Below are positions 61,294 to 64,000 of a DNA stretch of 64,000 nucleotides, in pieces. Origin of the DNA: Pyrinomonadaceae bacterium (lineage in GTDB: Bacteria > Acidobacteriota > Blastocatellia > Pyrinomonadales > Pyrinomonadaceae). The first letter of the stretch is position 1; every line of letters begins with the position of its first letter. The notes beneath the pieces were generated by a model. That model was not told where the DNA came from, searched no databases, and saw nothing but the letters and a program-made list of their open reading frames with translations. The stretch lies in assembly GCA_019694395.1 (NCBI GenBank), contig JAIBCC010000007.1, positions 1-64,000 on the forward strand, given 5' to 3'. Made by a program: the position numbers and the translations under genes.

Positions 61294-62648
61294 TTTTTTT
61301 TGTTTTCACATGGCAAACTAATTTCTACGCTCAAACCATTTCCTGTGTTTTGGGCTGAAACAGTTCCATTATGAACGTGAACTGCCTGTTCGGTTATGGC
61401 TAATCCCAAACCGATGCCGCCGGATTTTCTATCACGCGCCTCACTTACACGATGAAACGGACGAAAAATCTGTTTTAGTTCAGGCTCAGGAATTCCCTGC
61501 CCGTAATCACGGATGGTAACTTTTGCCGTATTTCCGCCGTTTGTCAAAGAAACCTCAACTTTATCTTTAGTGTAACGAATGGCATTCCGCAAAACGTTTT
61601 CGATTGCGCTTCGCAAAAGCTGCTCGTTTCCATAAACCTTACAATTACTTGAATTCAGGATTTCGACTTGTTTTCCTTTTGCATCAGCCTCAAATTTAGA
61701 ATCATCAACTACTGATTTAAAGATTTTGGTTAAATTGATGTCATTTTTGACAATCTCAGCCGTTCCGCTTTCAAGCTTTGAAAGTGTCAGAATGTTAGAG
61801 ATCATTTCATTGAGCCTGAATGATTCATTTTCAATTCGATTAAGCAAATTTTCCAATTCCGGCTGAGACTTTTGTTTGGCAAGTTCCAAAGCCACGTTCA
61901 TTCTGGCTAAAGGCGAACGCAATTCGTGCGAGACATCACGCGTCAGAGTTTTTTGTGAAATAATCAGATTTTCGATGCGTTCTGCCATGTCGTCAAAATC
62001 GCGCGAAAGTTGACCTATTTCATCCCGCCTTTTAATTCCGCTTCGGGTTTGCAAATTTCCGTCCGCAAATTGTTTGGTTGCCTGCCGAAGTTGTAAAAGA
62101 GGTTTAATCAGGTAACGTGCCAGGGCATAACAAACCAGTGCCGCAGTCAAAAGCAGGGCAAAAATTCTGATTATTCTGGCTTTCCAGTCTGCTCCGAAAG
62201 GAGTTGGCACCCTTGGAAATTCGGTTTTTACGACTACAACAAATCTTTCGCCTTTGGCATTGGTAAAACTTTTTGCTGAATAATTATCGTCAGCATTACC
62301 TGATTCAAATTCAACCTTATCACTCTGGAAGGCTTTGACAATCGCATTTTGCACTTTTTCTGATGAATCAGAAAAACAGCTTGGATTTTTTTCTGTTGCC
62401 AGGCAAACATCGCGGTTCTGATGCGAATCCCCGATAATTTTCAAAAACCGCTGAACACCTTTTTCACCTTCATTATCATAAATTTGTTTAGCAGTCTGAG
62501 TATAAACATTCATCGTGTTGGCAACCATTGTTTTCCAACGCTCATTAAAAGGTTCGCTTTGGGTAGTCCACGAAACAAAAACAGAAACACCCGTAATCAA
62601 TGCCATCGCCAACAAAAACCATAATGAAATTTTCCAAAAAAGACTCAT
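61290..62648 (-). CDS. Sensor histidine kinase, CpxA-like
   Basis: A 452-aa membrane kinase. Helix 1 (about 5-25), then a periplasmic sensor with two Cys (DVCLATEKNPSC) that might form a disulfide, then helix 2 (about 165-185). HAMP follows, then HisKA with His near 239 (DVSHELRSPLARMNVALE), and HATPase with NVLRNAIRYTKDK, DYGQGIPEPELKQIF and GIGLGLAITEQAV. The ATG overlaps the regulator stop (ATGA). With a Spy/CpxP-like gene divergent from the pair, an envelope-stress role is the best inference. Confidence 0.92.
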   Translation of the reverse strand: MSLFWKISLWFLLAMALITGVSVFVSWTTQSEPFNERWKTMVANTMNVYTQTAKQIYDNEGEKGVQRFLKIIGDSHQNRDVCLATEKNPSCFSDSSEKVQNAIVKAFQSDKVEFESGNADDNYSAKSFTNAKGERFVVVVKTEFPRVPTPFGADWKARIIRIFALLLTAALVCYALARYLIKPLLQLRQATKQFADGNLQTRSGIKRRDEIGQLSRDFDDMAERIENLIISQKTLTRDVSHELRSPLARMNVALELAKQKSQPELENLLNRIENESFRLNEMISNILTLSKLESGTAEIVKNDINLTKIFKSVVDDSKFEADAKGKQVEILNSSNCKVYGNEQLLRSAIENVLRNAIRYTKDKVEVSLTNGGNTAKVTIRDYGQGIPEPELKQIFRPFHRVSEARDRKSGGIGLGLAITEQAVHVHNGTVSAQNTGNGLSVEISLPCENKKN

Positions 62649-63316
62649 TCTATTGTGTAAATATAACCTACCGACCTGATCGTTTTGATCCGGTCATTTT
62701 CTAATTTTTTCCGCAAATTACTAACGTGCATATCCAGACTTCGGTCAAATGGCGAAAGTCTTCGATCAAGCACCTGCAAACTTAAATCCTCTTTTTTAAC
62801 AACATTCCCGGCATTCCTGAGGAGAATTACCAATAAATCAAATTCAACCGAAGTTAAGGGGATTTCTTCACTATTTCTTTTTGCTGAGCGGGCTGAAACC
62901 GAAACTTCTATTTCATCAACTTTTAGTTTTTCATTACTCGCCTCAGTTAATTCATTTTGAGCCCGCCGTAAAATTGCCCTTAATCTGGCGACTAATTCTC
63001 TGGGATTAAATGGTTTTGGCAAATAATCGTCGGCTCCGATTTCCAATCCGACAATCCTTTCCATATCATCGCCTTTTGCCGTCAACATTAAAACCGGAAT
63101 TTTTGAACTTTCGCGCAATTCCCGCAAAACATCAAAACCGTTTTTTTTCGGCAGCATCACATCTAAAATAACTAAACTGTGTCTTCCTTCTCTGGCTAAA
63201 TTTAACCCTTTTTCCCCATCGTGAACAGCTTCAACTTCAAACCCTTCCACCGATAAATATTCCGAAACTAATTCGCAAAGTTCCTCATCATCGTCAATCA
63301 GCAGGATTTTATTCAT
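62645..63316 (-). CDS. OmpR-type response regulator, CpxR-like
   Basis: A 223-aa two-domain regulator. The receiver has Asp8-Asp10 and the phospho-acceptor Asp52 (ILDVMLPKKNG), with Thr and Lys at LMLTAKG and YLPKPF. The winged-helix output domain starts near residue 130 and contains VEFDLLVILLRNAG and RSLDMHVSNLRKKL. It is translationally coupled to its kinase. It probably controls its own gene and the divergent Spy-like gene through the inverted repeat between them. Confidence 0.93.
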   Translation of the reverse strand: MNKILLIDDDEELCELVSEYLSVEGFEVEAVHDGEKGLNLAREGRHSLVILDVMLPKKNGFDVLRELRESSKIPVLMLTAKGDDMERIVGLEIGADDYLPKPFNPRELVARLRAILRRAQNELTEASNEKLKVDEIEVSVSARSAKRNSEEIPLTSVEFDLLVILLRNAGNVVKKEDLSLQVLDRRLSPFDRSLDMHVSNLRKKLENDRIKTIRSVGYIYTIE

Positions 63317-63361
63317 AACTCGAACTCTATTTTAACCTAACTTTTTTAATTAAACTGTCAA

Positions 63362-63443
63362 GAAATGTAAATTTTATCATTACTTAAGTAAATTAAGCCT
63401 GAATATGAAAATTTATTTTTTTATTTACATTTCTCTACATTTT
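63362..63443. promoter_or_regulatory. Inverted and direct TTTACATTTC repeats, candidate operator
   Basis: GAAATGTAAAT (63362-63372) and ATTTACATTTC (63423-63433) form a perfect 11-bp inverted repeat. The right half is also a 10-bp direct repeat, TTTACATTTC then TCTACATTTT (63424-63443), the helical spacing used by OmpR-family dimers. TTGACA at 63454-63459 could be the -35 of the Spy-like gene; no clear -10 at 17 bp was found. Confidence 0.55.
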
Positions 63444-63538
63444 CCAACAAATCTTGACAAATAATTTGCCCATTAATTCGTTATCGTATATGAACGCGGA
63501 ATAAAAATTCGCGTATTTTGAATGTTGGAGAAATTATT

Positions 63539-64000
63539 ATGTTTTACAGTAAACGCAAAAAAATCGGATTTGCAGTTTTGTTTTTGGGAACTTTGACAAT
63601 CGGAACAATTTTTGCTTTTGGCAAAGGTCACGGAGGTTTTCGTCGTGGCTTTGGACCGGAAGGTTTTCCCTCGCCATTTCTAATTGAACGGATTTCAAAA
63701 GAACTGGGATTGAGTGATGAACAAAAAACTCAGGCAAAAGCAATTTTGGAATCAAGCAAAGAGCGAATTAAACCTTTGATGGATCAAATGAAGCAAAATC
63801 ACGAAACGGCTAAAAATCTGGGAACTGACGGCAATTTTGACGAAGCCAGAGTCAATGAAATTGCCAACCAGCAATCAGAAACCATGAAACAGCTTTTCAT
63901 CGAAAAAGAAAAAACCAAAGCCCAGCTTTTTGCAATTTTAACGCCCGAACAGCGTGAAAAAGCAAAACAAATGCAGGATAAATTTGCCGAAAGAATGAAA
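63539..64000 (+). CDS. Spy/CpxP-like periplasmic protein (partial, runs off right end)
   Basis: An open frame begins at ATG 63539, with TGGAG nine bases upstream, and stays open to the last base (154 codons seen). A signal peptide (about 6-27) leads into a Gly/Phe/Arg-rich stretch (GKGHGGFRRGFGPEG). The helical region has two LTxxQ-type motifs: LGLSDEQKTQAKAIL and LTPEQREKAKQMQDKF. This is the Spy/CpxP pattern of a periplasmic helical chaperone or stress sensor. It is divergent from the CpxRA-like pair. Confidence 0.85.
   Translation, partial: MFYSKRKKIGFAVLFLGTLTIGTIFAFGKGHGGFRRGFGPEGFPSPFLIERISKELGLSDEQKTQAKAILESSKERIKPLMDQMKQNHETAKNLGTDGNFDEARVNEIANQQSETMKQLFIEKEKTKAQLFAILTPEQREKAKQMQDKFAERMK

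Overview
The window is AT-rich chromosomal DNA that looks like an acidobacterium, probably of the Blastocatellia/Pyrinomonadaceae type. The clues are a VWFA-related protein of the kind typical of Acidobacteria, a Ser/Thr kinase fused to a TolB-like propeller, an S46 peptidase, several TonB-C proteins and many secreted proteins with short Sec signals ending in AQ or SQ. No tRNA, rRNA, CRISPR array, prophage or complete insertion sequence was seen. The lineage is inferred from gene content only.

Layout. 1-7.4 kb: a cut ORF, small secreted proteins, a DNA glycosylase, a VWFA protein, a metzincin protease, a lipoprotein and galE. 7.3-17.8 kb (minus strand): a decayed M1-aminopeptidase tail, a sensor kinase, an intact M1 aminopeptidase carrying an in-frame repeat, a TonB-C protein, an exported amidohydrolase and two tandem Ivy-like proteins. 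17.9-24.4 kb (minus): a proteostasis block read hsp20, clpB, grpE, ClpA/ClpC-type ATPase. 24.6-29.6 kb (plus): a nucleoside uptake and salvage operon with two ABC permeases, purine nucleoside phosphorylase, uridine kinase and cytidine deaminase. 29.7-43.8 kb: a TonB-C/LolA-like protein, an RNase E/G with a very large internal insertion, a family-A DNA polymerase lacking the 5' nuclease, an S46 peptidase, an M23 peptidase, an ECF sigma/anti-sigma module, a flippase-like protein and nrdR. 43.8-49.3 kb: a surface polysaccharide group (DUF218, glycosyltransferase, asparagine synthetase-like, beta-helix). 49.4-56.5 kb: acyl-CoA synthetase, thioesterase, a flavin-binding protein, DUF362, a MocR regulator and a DUF512 protein. 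56.6-64 kb: a receiver protein, a VanZ-like protein, alanine dehydrogenase, a CASTOR/POLLUX-type channel and a CpxRA-like two-component pair divergent from a Spy/CpxP-like chaperone.

The least ordinary content is repeat DNA and control sites. (1) A two-hairpin REP/MITE-like element occurs twice, once in-frame in the aminopeptidase gene; its stems vary with compensation around a constant loop. (2) Seven-base tandem arrays (eight-base in one place) sit at or over stop codons, and two arrays lie in-frame inside the DUF512 gene. (3) An 11-bp motif is present three times: twice upstream of the flavin-protein gene and once over the ribosome-binding site of the MocR gene, which suggests a MocR regulon. 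(4) A perfect 11-bp inverted repeat lies between the response-regulator and Spy-like genes. (5) The two Ivy-like proteins carry a CxxHxC motif resembling bacterial lysozyme inhibitors.
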